Shown piece by piece: positions 10,838 through 22,959 of a stretch of DNA of 64,000 bases. The notes below the pieces were generated by a model. That model saw only the letters and a program-made list of their open reading frames with translations, searched no databases and had not been told where the DNA came from. The position numbers and the translations under genes are program-made. The DNA is taken from the NCBI GenBank assembly GCA_025094145.1, contig JALLLS010000080.1, positions 62,001-126,000 on the forward strand. The letters are read 5' to 3'. This DNA is from Spinellus fusiger (taxonomy: Eukaryota; Mucoromycota; Mucoromycetes; Mucorales; Phycomycetaceae). Numbering within the stretch: the stretch's first letter is position 1; each line of letters starts with the position of its first letter.

Positions 10838-13800
10838 TTAGGCAGAATTGTGGCTACATTTGTTTCTTGTAGCTATCTTATGTGTATTAACTGTTTTTAT
10901 AGTTTTACATTTCTTAGATGGCTGACCAGTAGTACAACAACTCCAATATATTTCAATATGTTTTTTAGAGTCAAAGTGTTCTGTTGGTTCCCATGTGTCA
11001 TCAGATGGGTCAGGGTAGCCTTTCCATCTCACTCTGTATAGGTAATTGCCATTAGAGTTCTTGTGATCAATCACAGCTTGTACCTCATAATGAGTTTCTT
11101 TAAGCTCTTCAATTTCTGCAAGGACAGCAGTGCTACTGTTTGCAATAAGTTTGATGTGTGAAGTAGGGACATCTCTTGATAATAAGGATCCAGTTTTATC
11201 CTTGAGAACATAACTACCATTCTTAGTTATGTTGTGAATGTAGAACGGTCCATCATTTTGAGCATCTAATTTGCTCTGTCTATTGATGTTCTTTATCATT
11301 ACTTTTGCTCTGACAGGGTATTGTTCTTGCACTACTCTGTGCAACTTGTTAAATCGTTTGTGATCTTTAAGCTGTGTATCTCTAATACATTTGTGGAGTG
11401 CTGGTATGATGACTTCATTGACAAATGTATACTTTTCATCAATAAGTTTCATGTCAGCTTTCTCCATTCAAATTGTAGGCTTAACATCCTGATAATTTTG
11501 GAACCCTGCAGGTTGCCAATTGAACATAACAGTATATGGTCTTGATTTATGTAAACAAGCATATCTGCAGTTCATTGCATACTGTGTGTAATTGAGGTAT
11601 AAATCCCAATCCTGACCTTTACTGCATAGTTCTTTAATGATTGTATGTTTGGCCAAACCAACATATGCTTCATTGACTGAATTACCCATTGGAGAATATG
11701 GTAGAGACAGTTGTCAATCAATACCACCTATTTCAATAAGATTTGTGACAATCTCATTTACAAACTTAGTACCATTGTCACTGTTGATAATCTTTGGGAA
11801 ACTAAATAATGAAAATATAGACAGAAGTTCTTTTGCAATGGTTGTCCTGTGTTTATCAGGCAATGCTCTTAGAATGGTGAACCTGGAGAAGTAATCAACC
11901 ATCACTAGCATGAAATTATTGCCACTTGATGAGGTAATATTGAATGAGCCAAGATCCATGCACCAATGATCTAGTGGTTGATCTGGCAGCACTGACTTTG
12001 GAGGATGATAACCCACTTTGGTAATATTGAATCTATTACACTCAAGACATTCACTTATGATGCATTGAATATCTTTTTGCATATTAGTCCAATGTACACC
12101 ATCATGATGTAATTGGTTTTCAATACTTTGCAATCCGAAATGCCCCAATAGATGAGCCTTGAAAATAAGATCATCTCTCTCATGAGCAGGCAGTGTCATG
12201 TACTCAGCAAACTTGAGTATTCTCATAATGGGATTATCATTCTCTTGTTCAGTTTGTATTGGTGAATTATCTTTTTTCATGCTTGAAGATGACTGTTCAC
12301 TTATCAACACTTCACTTGTATTACTTCTGAAGGCATCTGAACAAGACTTCCTTACTGGTCTGTATGAATATTTCTGTTTACCTGCTATGTTTTCTACTTT
12401 GCTCTTCTTGTCCTTAGCAGAACTACCCCCCTCCAAGATGACAACATCATTGTCATTGTTAGAGTACAGGCAGCTCAAACAGTCTGGAATAAGATTCTTA
12501 TAACCAGGAAGATAAATACAATCAAAACAATAGGCAAAGATACATTCCCACCACCCTAGCATAAGTGCATTAGGTGTTTCCTGAGAATTAAGGTATATCA
12601 GGCTCTTGTGGTCTGTATGTAAGGTAAATGAAATAAGATATAACCACTTATGGAACTTGGTAAATGTATAAACAACAGCCAGTAGTTCTTGCTTAGTAGT
12701 ACTGTAATTTCTTTCAGATACAGAAAGTTTATGTAAGACCATAGCAATATACTTTATGTCACCATCAATGACTTGATAAAGCATGCCACCAATACCAGTT
12801 ATTGAGGCATCTGTAGCCACATGAAAATGATAGTGTAAGTCAGGTGGGGATATGACAGGTGCATTGGCCAAGGCAATCTGAAGATTATAGAAAGCCTTCT
12901 CATGACGTTTGGTCCAACAATCTTTAAGGCTGCCCAAATTACAAAGATCATCCAATGGTACAGCAATATCCAAGAAAGATGGAATTACTGACCAAAAAAG
13001 TTCATAAAGCCAAGATAGCATTAGATCATTTTTCTGGTGGTAGGAATAGGCCACGTATGAGCATTTGCCACTTTGCAAGGATCAGGTGAAAGCTGACCAT
13101 TGATTAGAGACCAACCCAAAATGTGTATGCTATGCTGAACAAATACAATTTTATCAGGGTTCAGTACCAGGTTAGCTTGTGTTAGGTGACTGATAACTGT
13201 AACCACACACTCAGTATGATATGAGAGTGGTGGATAGGTACTGATTACAATATTATCAATGTAAACATTGACGTAGGGTAAATCTTCAAATAAATTTGTA
13301 AGGACCTGTTGAACTACATTGCCTACAAAAGTGATACCAAAACAAGCCTTTATAAAACGGAATTGTCTGTTTGTATAAGGACAAGTAAAGGATAACTTTT
13401 CTCTATCTTCTTCTGTGACCAAGAAGATTGTAAAACAAGAGTGAATGTCTAGTATAGTGTGAATTGGAGCTGCACCAATACGTTGATGGATAGAAGATAT
13501 AAGTGGTAGCTGTTGTCTATCATTGACTATGAGAAGTTGATTTACAAGACAAACATCACAAACAATTCTGGGTTTTTCATAGAAAGGATTACCCTAAGAA
13601 TCTTTCTTCTTTACTACTAGCAATGGGCTATTATATGCAGTGTGTGAGGGAGCTTTTTCAATTACACCTTCATTTTGCCACACTTCCAACTGTTTTAACA
13701 CAGCAGGACAATAAGCAATAGGCAGGTCATATTGTTGTTTATAAGCAACACATCCCAATTTAGTTTTTAAATAAATAATAGCACCTGGTAAATTGCAGTA

Positions 13801-14439
13801 TGTATTACTCATGTCTATCAGTGAATTCTTTTGTAACAATTTGTTGACTTTGTTGAGCATGGGTTGATGTTCATTTTCATTACCAAAAAGATCATTATTA
13901 GGTTTGATAAAATTGGGATCTATTGGATCTGGCTTTGGTCCAGCACTATCAAAGTGAGAACTGACCAACCCAGTGATGCCAATATTCAATTGATGTAAGA
14001 TATTCATACCAAGACAAATAGGAACATTTTCATAAGAAAAGAATGGAAACACCTCAAACATGTGTGTTACAAGCAATTTATTATAGAACACATTCATCTT
14101 AATGGAGCCTAATCTTTTGTAAGTTGCGCTACTGTGGGCAAGCTGCACAACACCACTCTGCTCATTCAGAGGCTTGGTACCATGGGCTTCAAAGAAGGCT
14201 GGGACAACAGAAGAAAAGGACGCACCCATGTCAATGAGTGCATAGCACTTGACATTTTCTACAATAACAGGAACAATTAATGAGTTAGATTTCAAACCAG
14301 GACATTTTGAGAATCTTTTATCAAACTTACATGCCTGTGCTTGCATTGCCACCATCAGAAACTCCTTGTCTGACAACTCCATGTCAGTTGACAAGGGCAC
14401 AATGGTAGGTGTGGCCTTTACATTCATAGACCTCTGCAC
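10838..14439 (-). pseudogene. Chromovirus pol: PR-RT-RNase H-integrase-chromodomain (broken)
   Basis: Minus-strand domains in order. Protease in 14439-13594 has ALIDMGASFSS where an active enzyme has DTG. RT runs over 13700-13021 with a TAG stop at about 13598, FIKACFGITF and the catalytic box YIDN. RNase H and integrase are in 13078-11714: ATDAS, ERNYSTTKQELLAVVY and HTDHKSL; then the HHCC zinc domain (GHFG...HWTN...CLEC) and DLGSF / NSDNGTKF of the DDE core. 11689-11468 supplies the last catalytic Glu (SVNEAYVGLAKH). 11467-10838 ends in a chromodomain (HYEVQAVIDH, RVRWKGYPD, DTWEPTEHF, about residues 125-175). The chromodomain marks a chromovirus, a group known to direct integration to heterochromatin. 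At least four frame breaks. Confidence 0.88.
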
Positions 14440-14543
14440 CAGGGACAGCTAATCCCTGGGTTTGCTGCCTGAGCATTTGTGCTCAGGTGTCCAGTCAGGT
14501 GCATAGTACTTGAAGCATGCACTTTTCTTGGCTCTGGGTTTAC

Positions 14544-15768
14544 TCACTCCCCACTTGCTGCTGCCTTGCAGTCCTCAGTTTGGTGGGTAGTTACTTGATG
14601 GTACAAGCAAAAGACATCACTACCTTTATGAACTTTGACTGCAGGGGACAAAGAAGAATACTTGGAGCATTTAACTCCCATATCCCTATCTTCATGGCTC
14701 ATGGATTGCTTTGTAGCAGAGCCTCTACCTTCATATTCACCAAAACAGTCAGCCACCTCTTGTGCTGTTTGGCAAATGAATTTTATGTCCTTTTTTTTGC
14801 CAAGGGGTGCACTTCATGAGAGCCAGCTTCAAATAATGCTCAAACTTATCTGGTAATGCCTTCATGAAATGCTTCACCAACACATGTGCATCAGTTACCC
14901 TAGCCTTTCTTCTTACCGCATTGAAGCAATCTATGAAAGAGGACACAAATTCACCATCTCTTTTTCTCATGGTTTGCAATTTTTCTAAGGCAGCATCCAC
15001 CTGGTCACTATGGTTTCCACCATAGCATGCAGTATACACTTTCTTAAATGCATCCCATGTTTTGACAGTGGTAGACTTCTTGTATCTACCAAACCATTCT
15101 GCTTGACTGTTTGGTAGACACAAGGGAAAGAGACAAACCCAGTTTTGGTTCACATCTAAACTATATGAGCCCAAAACATTCTCAAAACTTCTATAGCAAG
15201 CAGGCAGATCTTCCAGGACAACTCTGGAAGCATCTGCCACCTTTCCCTGCCATTGGAAGTATGGCAGGTTTCTGGGTACAATACAACTCATATTGCCCCA
15301 AGTTAAAGGTGAGTTACTTTTTTACACAACAGGAAGAGGATTTCTGCCCATGCTGGTAATCTGGGAATGCTGCTTTAGCTGTTCCCAAATGGCACCTACA
15401 GCATGAAAGTCCTTCTTTACTTGCTCATACTCAAGGGATAGGAGATCTGTCTCAGATACAACTCCTACCCTATTTGCAACTTTTGTTGTCAGAGCTGCAA
15501 CTTTAGAGGCCAAGGCCATGTACAATCTATGTACACTAGTGCTAGCCAAAACTAGACTACTGCACTCATTGTTTGCAGGACACACAACCAAAACCACTGG
15601 GGACTCCAACACAGACGCAGGGTGCTCCACCATGGACACAGGGGAAGACTCAAAATCTATGCTTTCCAAGAGGAAAGACAGACTAGCAGGGGACACAGGC
15701 TGGACACTCTCATTGAGCAAAACCTTGGAAAAGGGAGACAAGGGGGAAAGACCAGAGAAAGACAACAT
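14544..15768 (-). pseudogene. Chromovirus gag (frameshifted)
   Basis: Three minus-strand segments: 15768-15322 (N-terminal, Ser/Val-rich, then a helical stretch), 15291-14749 (retrotransposon-gag capsid domain, with AEWFGRYKKS, a W-D-FK segment and LEKLQTMRKRDGEFVSSFID) and 14756-14544 (tail with a CLYHQVTTHQTEDC zinc-knuckle-like motif). Gag would form the cytoplasmic virus-like particle that packages element RNA. At least two frame changes, near 15,300 and 14,755, destroy it. Confidence 0.8.
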
Positions 15769-15820
15769 GTTGGTTTTGTAAAAATAAAAAAGTATCAAAA
15801 AAGATAAAATTAAAAAAAAA

Positions 15821-16075
15821 TGTTAAATTCAAAAGGGAATTAATCAGACTCAAAACAAGATACTCTTATTAAAACAATTTTGACTTGTCTATTTATACTA
15901 AATAGACAAGTGGCTGTGTACTGAATATGATCTATTACTGTTTTAGGATACTTGATAATAATGGCCTGTACAGTAGACTTTAATATGCAGTGTCTTAACT
16001 ATGAATTACATTGTAGAAAGGAGACAACTTAATAATCAGTCTGTGACTGCTACTATTGTCTTCATGATTACAACA
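15821..16075 (-). repeat. 5' LTR of the chromovirus
   Basis: 255 bp, minus orientation, with ends TGTTGTAATCATG and TTGAATTTAACA. It carries a TATA box (TATAAATAGACAAG) and an AATAAAAG signal in the expected order. The internal region begins at 15,820 with a T-rich tract. The same LTR occurs alone at 7,477-7,732. Confidence 0.85.
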
Positions 16076-16789
16076 GTTGAGGTAAAATTTGACAATATAG
16101 TTGTTGTAGAGGCAGTTGACATTCAGTCAATGAATGAATGCACTGTTCTCAACACAAGTAAGTTTGGCTCTCTCTTTTGGACAATGACCACTGGAGTTAA
16201 TTCAGTGCAAGTCCCACAATAAATATTTTTTAAACATTGTTACACTGCAAATACTGTGGGCTTAAGGATAACACATTATGTTAAGAGAAGAATATCAGTG
16301 ACTGAGTTGTAATATTAAGTGGATTCTTGTTCTATTTCTTGTCTTTACAGCCAATTCTATACTTTTTAATTGCAAAGTCAATTGTCACTGCTTAAACAGG
16401 CAATCAGAGTTTGAAATTGATCATTTAGACAGCAAAAAGGCTGTTGTCTTTGATCTTAGGTATCAAAGGAAATCCGGACAGTTAAACATGTAATAGAACT
16501 CTGTTCTTTATTCATTCAATTGCATACTTCTTTTATACTGTTTCTACATACTACTTCTGCTAACTTATGATATAATAATTACATCTTCAGGGCAAGCTAT
16601 CCTTTATTCTAATTTCAACTGTTCACCTTTCTTTTTCCAGTTGGCTTCTTCACTAAAGATGTCATTATCTATAAAAGGAAAGTGACATCATGACAAGGCC
16701 GTTTCAATCACATTAGCCAATCATAAGAATATTGCAATTTTATTCTCAGTATATTTCCTTATATATCCCAAAAATCCCATGGTGTGTAG
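16076..16789 (+). mobile_element. 3' end fragment of the CTACACACC-TIR DNA transposon (copy 2)
   Basis: The sequence from GTTGAGG at 16,076 is colinear with the end of the transposase gene at 26,930-27,080 (both encode VVVEAVDIQSMN, FGSLFWTMTTGVNSV) and with its 3' UTR, down to the terminal repeat ending GGTGTGTAG at 16,789. The 5' part of this copy was removed by the chromovirus insertion. A 253-bp insert interrupts it at 16,444-16,696. Confidence 0.8.
16444..16696. mobile_element. 253-bp insertion with TTGTC/GACAA ends
   Basis: The sister copies at 22,570-22,813 and 27,150-27,400 lack this segment and read straight through. It starts TTGTC, ends GACAA, and is flanked by GGCTG (16,439-16,443) and GGCCG (16,697-16,701), consistent with a 5-bp target duplication with one later change. 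It is too short for a gene. It could be a solo LTR with eroded ends or a small non-autonomous DNA element. Confidence 0.55.
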
Positions 16790-17030
16790 AGCAGCAGTAG
16801 CTATAGTAATAGTATGTTATTAGCTACAGTATTATAATAAACAATTTTATCCATAAACAATATATTTTATTGATAATACAATTTGATATTGAGGTATCTA
16901 CAAAAAGAAAGAAAAATTTAGATACTTGCAAACCTTTGATTTTAATCACTTCCATAAAAGGCAAGATTTTTTTTATGTAAAGGGAATAGCATGTATCTGG
17001 TTAAAAGCCAGAAAATCCTCAGGTGTGTAG
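16790..17030 (-). repeat. Inverted 5'-end fragment of the CTACACACC-TIR transposon
   Basis: The reverse complement of this stretch matches the first part of the element at 23,282 onwards (CTACACACC end, a TTTAAAATCAAAGGTTTGCAAG-like block, the TCAATATCAAATTGTATTATC block, and the TAGCTATAGTAATA repeats). It abuts a 3' end of the same family at 16,789 and is followed by the target site of LINE-B. How these pieces came together is not resolved. Confidence 0.65.
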
Positions 17031-17178
17031 TTAACACATTATATTAAACAACAAAAAACATGCAATCATGACAACCATCTCTTAATCTTCCTCTCAGGAA
17101 GGTCCACCAAAGGCATGGAATGGCCTTAATAGAACCATCACTGGCTCTAGGCCTCTTGTCCATCACCCCAACAAGGCA

Positions 17179-18301
17179 ATGTCTATTTTCACAGCCCCTG
17201 GTTGTAAAGCAATGCTGAAGGTGGACCCTGTTACCACAGCATGGGCTTGCATGGTGAACCCATTGAGTGTTGTGTTCAACTTTGGCAAGAATGCCAAAAC
17301 CCAAGACCTTGTCCTGGTGTTGGCTGCCCAGTTGGGCAAAGTGGTGGCTATTACTACCTGCCACACCCATACCAAGGACATCATTGCAGAGGTTCTTTTT
17401 GAGAAGCCTGAGGTTTGCCTTAAGGCTACTTCTGAAGGCATGTCCTTCAATAACTCTCTGGTGGTTGCCTCTGCTGGCTTTGACACCAAGGCCAACCTAG
17501 TAAAGGTCAACCTTTACAATATCCCAGTCTGTTTTCCCAGGAAGGATCTTCTGGCCCTTGTTGTGGAGGCTTTTAAGCCTTATGGCAAAGTGGTGCACCT
17601 CTGTGCATACCTGGATGAGCACCAGGTATTCCATGGTGAAGAATCCAGCCCCTCTGCATTGTTTCCTCCACCTTGGTGGAGTGTTCAATGCCTTGGTGGA
17701 AATCCTTGCCAAGGGTCTCCCTCCCTACTGTTAGTACTGCCATCAGGAAGGGCATGTAAAGAAGGACTGTCCTTGTTGTCCCATTCCTGTTCCTTGCTGC
17801 CACACATGTGGTATAGCTGGCCACAAGGCCAATGACATTGAGTGCCCCTCTCATCCTGAGACAAGGGCTGCTGAAAAGGCTGCTGCAGAACAGCATGCCA
17901 AGGAGATTGCTGCTGCAGAGGTAGAGCATGCAGCCAAGAAGGCTGGAGAGAAGGTACCTGCTACCACCACCACCACCACCAACAACAATGGGGATGCCAT
18001 GGATATGGACATGGACATTGCCCTGACAAGACAGATTTTGGAGTCTCTCTCCCAGGAGGAGACTGTCAATTTAAAGAGCTCAATGGACATTGACAGTGAG
18101 ATGTACAATGTTTCCAACACCAGCACCAGCAACAGCATGTGGGCCCCTCACAATGCTGAACACAGACTTTGCCTTTGCAAGGCCATGGAATCTATGTGTA
18201 GATCCACCACCACCAAGGCTCAGAGAACTCGCTCCAGGAGCAATACTTCTGCCTCTGCCTACACTGCTGACCCCACCAAGGTCAACAATATGGAGTTATG
18301 A
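17179..18301 (+). pseudogene. LINE-B ORF1 (gag-like, CCHC zinc knuckles)
   Basis: Starts at the ATG at 17,179 (MSIFTAPGCKAML). The frame shifts near 17,640 and a TAG at about 17,736 interrupts it. In the restored order it reads an RRM-like N-terminal domain (VVAITTCHTHTKD, NIPVCFPRKDLL, about residues 50-140), then two knuckles, CHQEGHVKKDC and CHTCGIAGHKANDIEC, then an Ala/Glu/Lys-rich helix, a Thr/Asn tract and a low-complexity tail to the stop at 18,301. CCHC ORF1 proteins bind the element RNA. The frame is not open, so no full product is expected. Confidence 0.75.
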
Positions 18302-18305
18302 GTGT

Positions 18306-21300
18306 TGGCCCTATCTGACTAGGGAGCCTCAATGTGAGAGGTCTCTCCTCACTCAACCACAATCCTTTTGTACCCAAGTCACTCCTTGCTTGCCACCTTT
18401 GTTCCCTCTCACCACCACTGTCACTTCTTGCTCTTCAAGAAACACATGCCACTCCCAAACACCATCATTCTCTTGATCTTGTCTTCCAAGCCCAGTCTAG
18501 TCTCTGGACTCAGCACTTTTGTAAGGATCAGGGTTGGACAGGAGAAAGAAGCAGAGGTACTAGGTGTTGTGTGTTGGGAACAGGTAAGAGAACAAAGGTA
18601 AGAGACAAGAGAAGACAAGGACAGAGTACAGGTAGGAAACAGATATCAGGATATTGTTTTTATTTTAACAATGAGTTGAGTATTTATACTAGAGTGTTCT
18701 ATACTGCAATCTAATTCTATATTATTTAATAAAACAATCTAATGATTATAACAAAAGCCAAGACAAAGATACAAGTGGGAGAAGAGAGACTTATAATAGT
18801 TGAGACAAATGGCAGACTAATGAGTTTGTCTGAGACAAGACCATTGGTGATGCCCAAATTACTTTCATAATTTGCCAAGAACAAACTAGTCATTACAACT
18901 GTGGCCTTGTCTTTTTTTACACTCATTTGCTACTCACTCATTTGCACACTTCTGCTGATAATAGGATCCTTGCAGTTGAGGTCTCACACACCAAAAACTG
19001 CATTGATCCATTTATTGTAGTTGTAGTCTATGGGCCCACCACATACAGCATCTACCACCCTTTTTTTCTGTCACTTGTCTTGACACTCACCTCCCTTCCA
19101 GCTGCAACACCAACATTTGTACTAGGTGACTTCAACGTCAACCTACACCAATGTGCAGCCTTTACCAGTGAATGGCTTGCCTACCAACAACAACAATTTG
19201 TGGATGCAATTACTGCACCACAAAAAGGACCCACACCCACATACCACAGCAGTTGATACAGAACATGTATTGACTATATTTTCTGCCCCACCACCATTGT
19301 CACCACAGAACCTGAGGTTCTCTTTATCAACCCAATTTGGACTGATCACAGCCTTCTTGTGGTTTTGATTTCACTCTTTCACCCCTCTGGACCTGGTGTC
19401 TGGAGATTCAACACAGCTTACTTGGAGCATAGTGACTTTGATGAGTTGCTGGTGGATTTGTTGGATTGTGCTCCTTCTCTTCTTCCTGGGGATGTCTCTG
19501 CTGGTTGCTGCTGGGACCTGCTCAAGCAGGCCATAAGGTACCTTTCCTTGGCTTATGCCAAGAAGTATCAACGTCACTGTTGGTCAGTAGAGCATCAGCT
19601 CAACAGCACCCATACCCATCTTCTTTCTTTGTTGCCCTCCTTGCCACTCTTCTTGGAGCTCACTAGTGTAAAGGCTGAATTGACCAACCTCCAGCAAACC
19701 CAAACAGCCAACCTTGCCCAGCGTGCTGGTGTCAAGTGGTGTGAGAAAGGCAAGCAGTCTAATGCCTATTTCTTTAGGACCATTAAAGAAAGAAAGACTG
19801 CAAAGTCAATTACCTCTCTTAGGGATCCTGTTTCTGGTGACCTTTTCTCTTCCATTGCAGACATGCTTGGGCATGCTTGCCAATTTTACCAAGACCTGTA
19901 CACAGCAGACCCCATTGACTTTGTCTCTGGTGAGTCCTTGCTAAACAACATTCCTTCCTCTGCTCTTTTGTCTGCTTCTTCTTCTGCTTCTTTGCTCAGA
20001 AAAGTTACACTTGAAGAGATCCTGCTTATTTTGGATGATACACCCAGCAACTTGAGCCCTGGTTTGGATGGACTTTCCTATTCCTTGTGGAGAAGGTTGT
20101 TCAGACATTCCTATATGCAAGAGTTGGCCCAACAGGTGTATCAGGATGCTTTGTTTGGTGTTTTTCCCTCCTCTTGGTTGGAAATGGTGTTGGTACTTTT
20201 GCCAAAGGCTGGTGACCATTCTCTTTTGAAGAATTGGTGTCTCATCTCACTCATTAACTGTGGTGCCAAGATCTTCACCAAGATAATCACTTCACAACTT
20301 TGGTTTTGTCTTGGCCCTCTGATCACCCCATTTCAAATGGGATTCATGGCCAATAGATTCATAGCAGACAATGGCTTGCTAATGCACCTTGTCATGCAGC
20401 ATGCTCAATTGGCCAAGGATCCTGGTGTGGCCCTCTTGTTGGATCAAGAGAAGGCATACAATTGTGTACATCCTGGGTACCTTTGTTTGGTGCTCTCCTG
20501 CTTTGGTTTTCCTGTGGTCTTTGTGGACACCATTTGTTCTCTGTTTTTTGCCACCAAAATTCACATCAATGTGAATGGCTTTGTGTCCTCCCCCTTCCCC
20601 CAGGGTCATGGGTTGCAACAAGGAGATCCTCTCTCTCCTCTTCTCTTCAACCTTGCATTTGAGCCATTGCTCTGCACCATCTTCTCTTCTCCCGCCCTCC
20701 AAGGCTTCTGTTTTGGTGTCCTGTTGTTGCTGTCTCCTGTGATTCCTCTGGTCTTGCCTCCACCACTGAAGGTGTTAGCTTATGCTGACAATCTTCTGGT
20801 GTTCCTGTCCACTCCTGGTGAGCTTGCTTCTCTTTGTGAGATTCTCTCAGTGTTTGGCCAGGCATTCAATCCTTGAGTCAACCTTGGCAAGACTGTGGCA
20901 GTTGCTCTCTCAGGGCATTTTGTTCCTGACTGGGGACCTGTGCTGGATGCCTCTGACATTTCATGCTGCCATGATTGTCATGCAGTCCAAGCTGTTTGCT
21001 ACCTTGGCTTCCCCCTGTCCTCCCATCCAGCCCAGCTGAATAGTTTCTGTGCGGCCCTGCTGGAGAAGTTGAAGAAGCAGTGTGACACTATGTCACAGCA
21101 CCATCTTTCTGTCTGGGGAAAGAGCCTTGTGGCCAACTCTGTGCTTCTTAGCACCATTTGGCATGTCCTTTATGTGACTCCTGTTCCTGAGTCTTTCTTC
21201 AGGACTGTCCACCAGCATGTTTTCAGATACCTTAACCTTAGTTTTGGTAGTCCTAGGTGGAGTCTGCTGTGTCAACCTCAGAGGCATAGTGGTATTGGCC

Positions 21301-22394
21301 TTCTTGACCCCGCAAGCCAGCAAAAGGCTCTCCAGCTATGTTGGATCCTTCCTCTGTTGAAAAGTATTTTTTCTTTCTTTGTACTTGGGTACTTGGATTT
21401 TATCCTCCCCTTGTACCTACAAGCACCCTCTGTCTCTGTTGCTCTTTTGTTTCTTGGCTGCCAGTGCAATTGTCTGTCTGCCCTGCACCCAATCCACCAT
21501 GGTTGCTCTTCTCTGCCAATGTCTCCTCTGCCACTGCATGTTAGTATGAGTGCTTGCACCCTGCTAACACTGCCATTGTTGTCCATGTGGGGTTTCTTTC
21601 TGCCATTTGCTTTTTCTGCATTCAACTTTGCCAAGGTATATGTCTTCCATGCTTTTGAACTTGATAGCTTTGGTCAACTTTGCCGGAAGCAGGTTGCTTG
21701 CTTAGGATTTGCAAAGTACCATATCATGGCTTTCTTTTGTACTCTGGATGCTGGGCAAATTGTGCTCTGGCCCTGGTTTTTGTCTGGCTTTGTGCTAGCA
21801 TCTTCCATCTCTCCTTCTCCTCCTGGATTTCTCTCTCTGCTGGAGACTATCCAGATCAGCAAGCAGAGTCTGGCCAAGGCCCATACCTCTTCTCTCTGGT
21901 GCCACCTGCTGCCTTCTCTGACCTCGTCCTCTCCTCCACCAGCTGTTTGGAAGTGCTTCTGGAATCTCAGGATTCTGCATAACGCCTGCACTGTGTGGTA
22001 GAAGGTTCTCTGGGGCCACCTGCCTACTTGCAGCAGAATGCACCACATTTTGCCTGTCCAGTTTCTGTCCTCCTCTTGTCTCTCCTGCTCTGCTGTGGTA
22101 GAAGATCAGGACCATTTCCTGTTTCTCTGCCCCATGAAGAGGCATGTATGGAGTGTCATTCTCTCTTGGTGGTTTCCTTCCTGGCATCTTAAGGATGTTC
22201 AATCTTTGCTGTCTTCCTGCTGTCCTCTCTCTCTGCTGGATGCCAACCTTGGTGTTCTGGTGGTAGCTGCCACAATGCAGGCAATTTGGCATGCCCACTG
22301 GGCCTTTATCTTTGACTCTGCTCCTTTTCTCTTGGGGGTGGTAGCAGGAAAGGCCTCTTCTTCAGTGGAATCACTCAAGATATTGATTCTCTGA
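18306..22394 (+). pseudogene. LINE-B ORF2: endonuclease-RT with C-terminal zinc region (broken)
   Basis: The endonuclease begins GSLNVRGLSSL at about 18,327, has LALQETHA (catalytic Glu), is interrupted by an LTR-like insert around 18,568-18,925, and resumes at 18,927 with VLGDFNVNL and TCIDYIF...TDHSLLVV. RT lies in 19,359-20,876 with LLLDQEKAYNCV, GHGLQQGDPLSPLLFNLAFE and the catalytic box AYADN (Asp to Asn at the last position). The thumb and linker are in 20,895-22,001, and the tail in 22,038-22,394 has a CLSCSAVVEDQDHFLFLC zinc-type motif. The TGA stops at 19,255 and 20,874 both sit where an Arg CGA would fit. Not functional. Confidence 0.82.
18568..18925 (-). repeat. LTR-like insert in LINE-B endonuclease
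   Basis: The endonuclease reading frame stops aligning at about 18,530 and resumes at about 18,927. The intervening DNA is AT-rich and, on the minus strand, has a GTATAAATACTC box followed by AAAATAAAAACAAT, the TATA and poly(A) order of an LTR, and a CCCAACACA-type end. The exact limits and the target duplication could not be set. Confidence 0.45.
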
Positions 22395-22556
22395 AGAATG
22401 TCTTCTCTTTTCTTTCTTCTTTTCTCTCTTTCTCTGCTGGATGTAGTATCTTTGTAATTTCTCTCTCTCTCCCTCTCTGGGTCCACGTGACCCTTATTAC
22501 TTTAAGTGCTGCATGTCACAACGTGCTGGCCTAATAAATAAATAATACAAAAAAAA

Positions 22557-22813
22557 ACATTATATTAAATAATAAATTCAGTGACTGAGTTGTAATTTTG
22601 AGGTGATTCTTGTTCTATTTCTTGTCTTTACAGCCAATTCTATACTTTTTAATTGCAAAGTCAATTGTCACTGCTTAAACAGGCAATCAGAGTTTAAAAT
22701 TGACCATTTAGACAGCAAAAAAGCCTTTTCAAACACATTAGCCAATCATAAGAAAATTTCAATTTTATTCTCAGAACATTTCCTTATATATCCCAAAATC
22801 TCTTGGTGTGTAG
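22557..22813 (+). repeat. 3' end of CTACACACC-TIR transposon, downstream of LINE-B
   Basis: Continues the target of LINE-B. It is colinear with 27,140-27,400 (GTGACTGAGTTGTAAT, CTTGTCTTTACAGCCAAT, ACACATTAGCCAATCATAAG) and ends with the terminal repeat GGTGTGTAG at 22,813. Confidence 0.75.
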
Positions 22814-22959
22814 TAAAAGCATCTTGTTCTTGAGTCTGATGATTTGTGTTTGAATTTAACAAACATCAAATAAAACACTCTACATTTGATATAAAAGCCT
22901 TAAACTTAAGCATACCAAAGATCAACATCTTTAATTATTGGGAACAGAATAATAATAAT

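Larger units (their letters stand above)
10737..16075 (-). mobile_element. Ty3-type chromovirus retrotransposon, 3' LTR missing
   Basis: Minus-strand element in the order LTR - gag - PR - RT - RNase H - integrase - chromodomain, which is the Ty3 (Metaviridae-type) order. The 5' LTR is at 15,821-16,075. No second LTR of this family is found at the 3' side; instead the family A LTR at 10,164-10,736 abuts it. The outer flank of its LTR is the coding end of a DNA transposon (from 16,076), so it inserted into that older element. Stops and frameshifts in gag, before RT and after RT make it inactive. Confidence 0.88.
17049..22556 (+). mobile_element. LINE-B non-LTR retrotransposon, full-length but decayed
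   Basis: Flanked by a perfect 13-bp target-site duplication, ACATTATATTAAA, at 17,036-17,048 and 22,557-22,569. The 3' end is A-rich (AATAAATAAATAATACAAAAAAAAA). It encodes a gag-like ORF1 with two CCHC zinc knuckles and an ORF2 with endonuclease, RT and a C-terminal zinc-binding region. It differs in ORF1 type and sequence from the three LINE-A copies. It inserted into the 3' region of the CTACACACC-TIR transposon: the sequence after it (22,557-22,813) matches 27,140-27,400. Confidence 0.9.
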
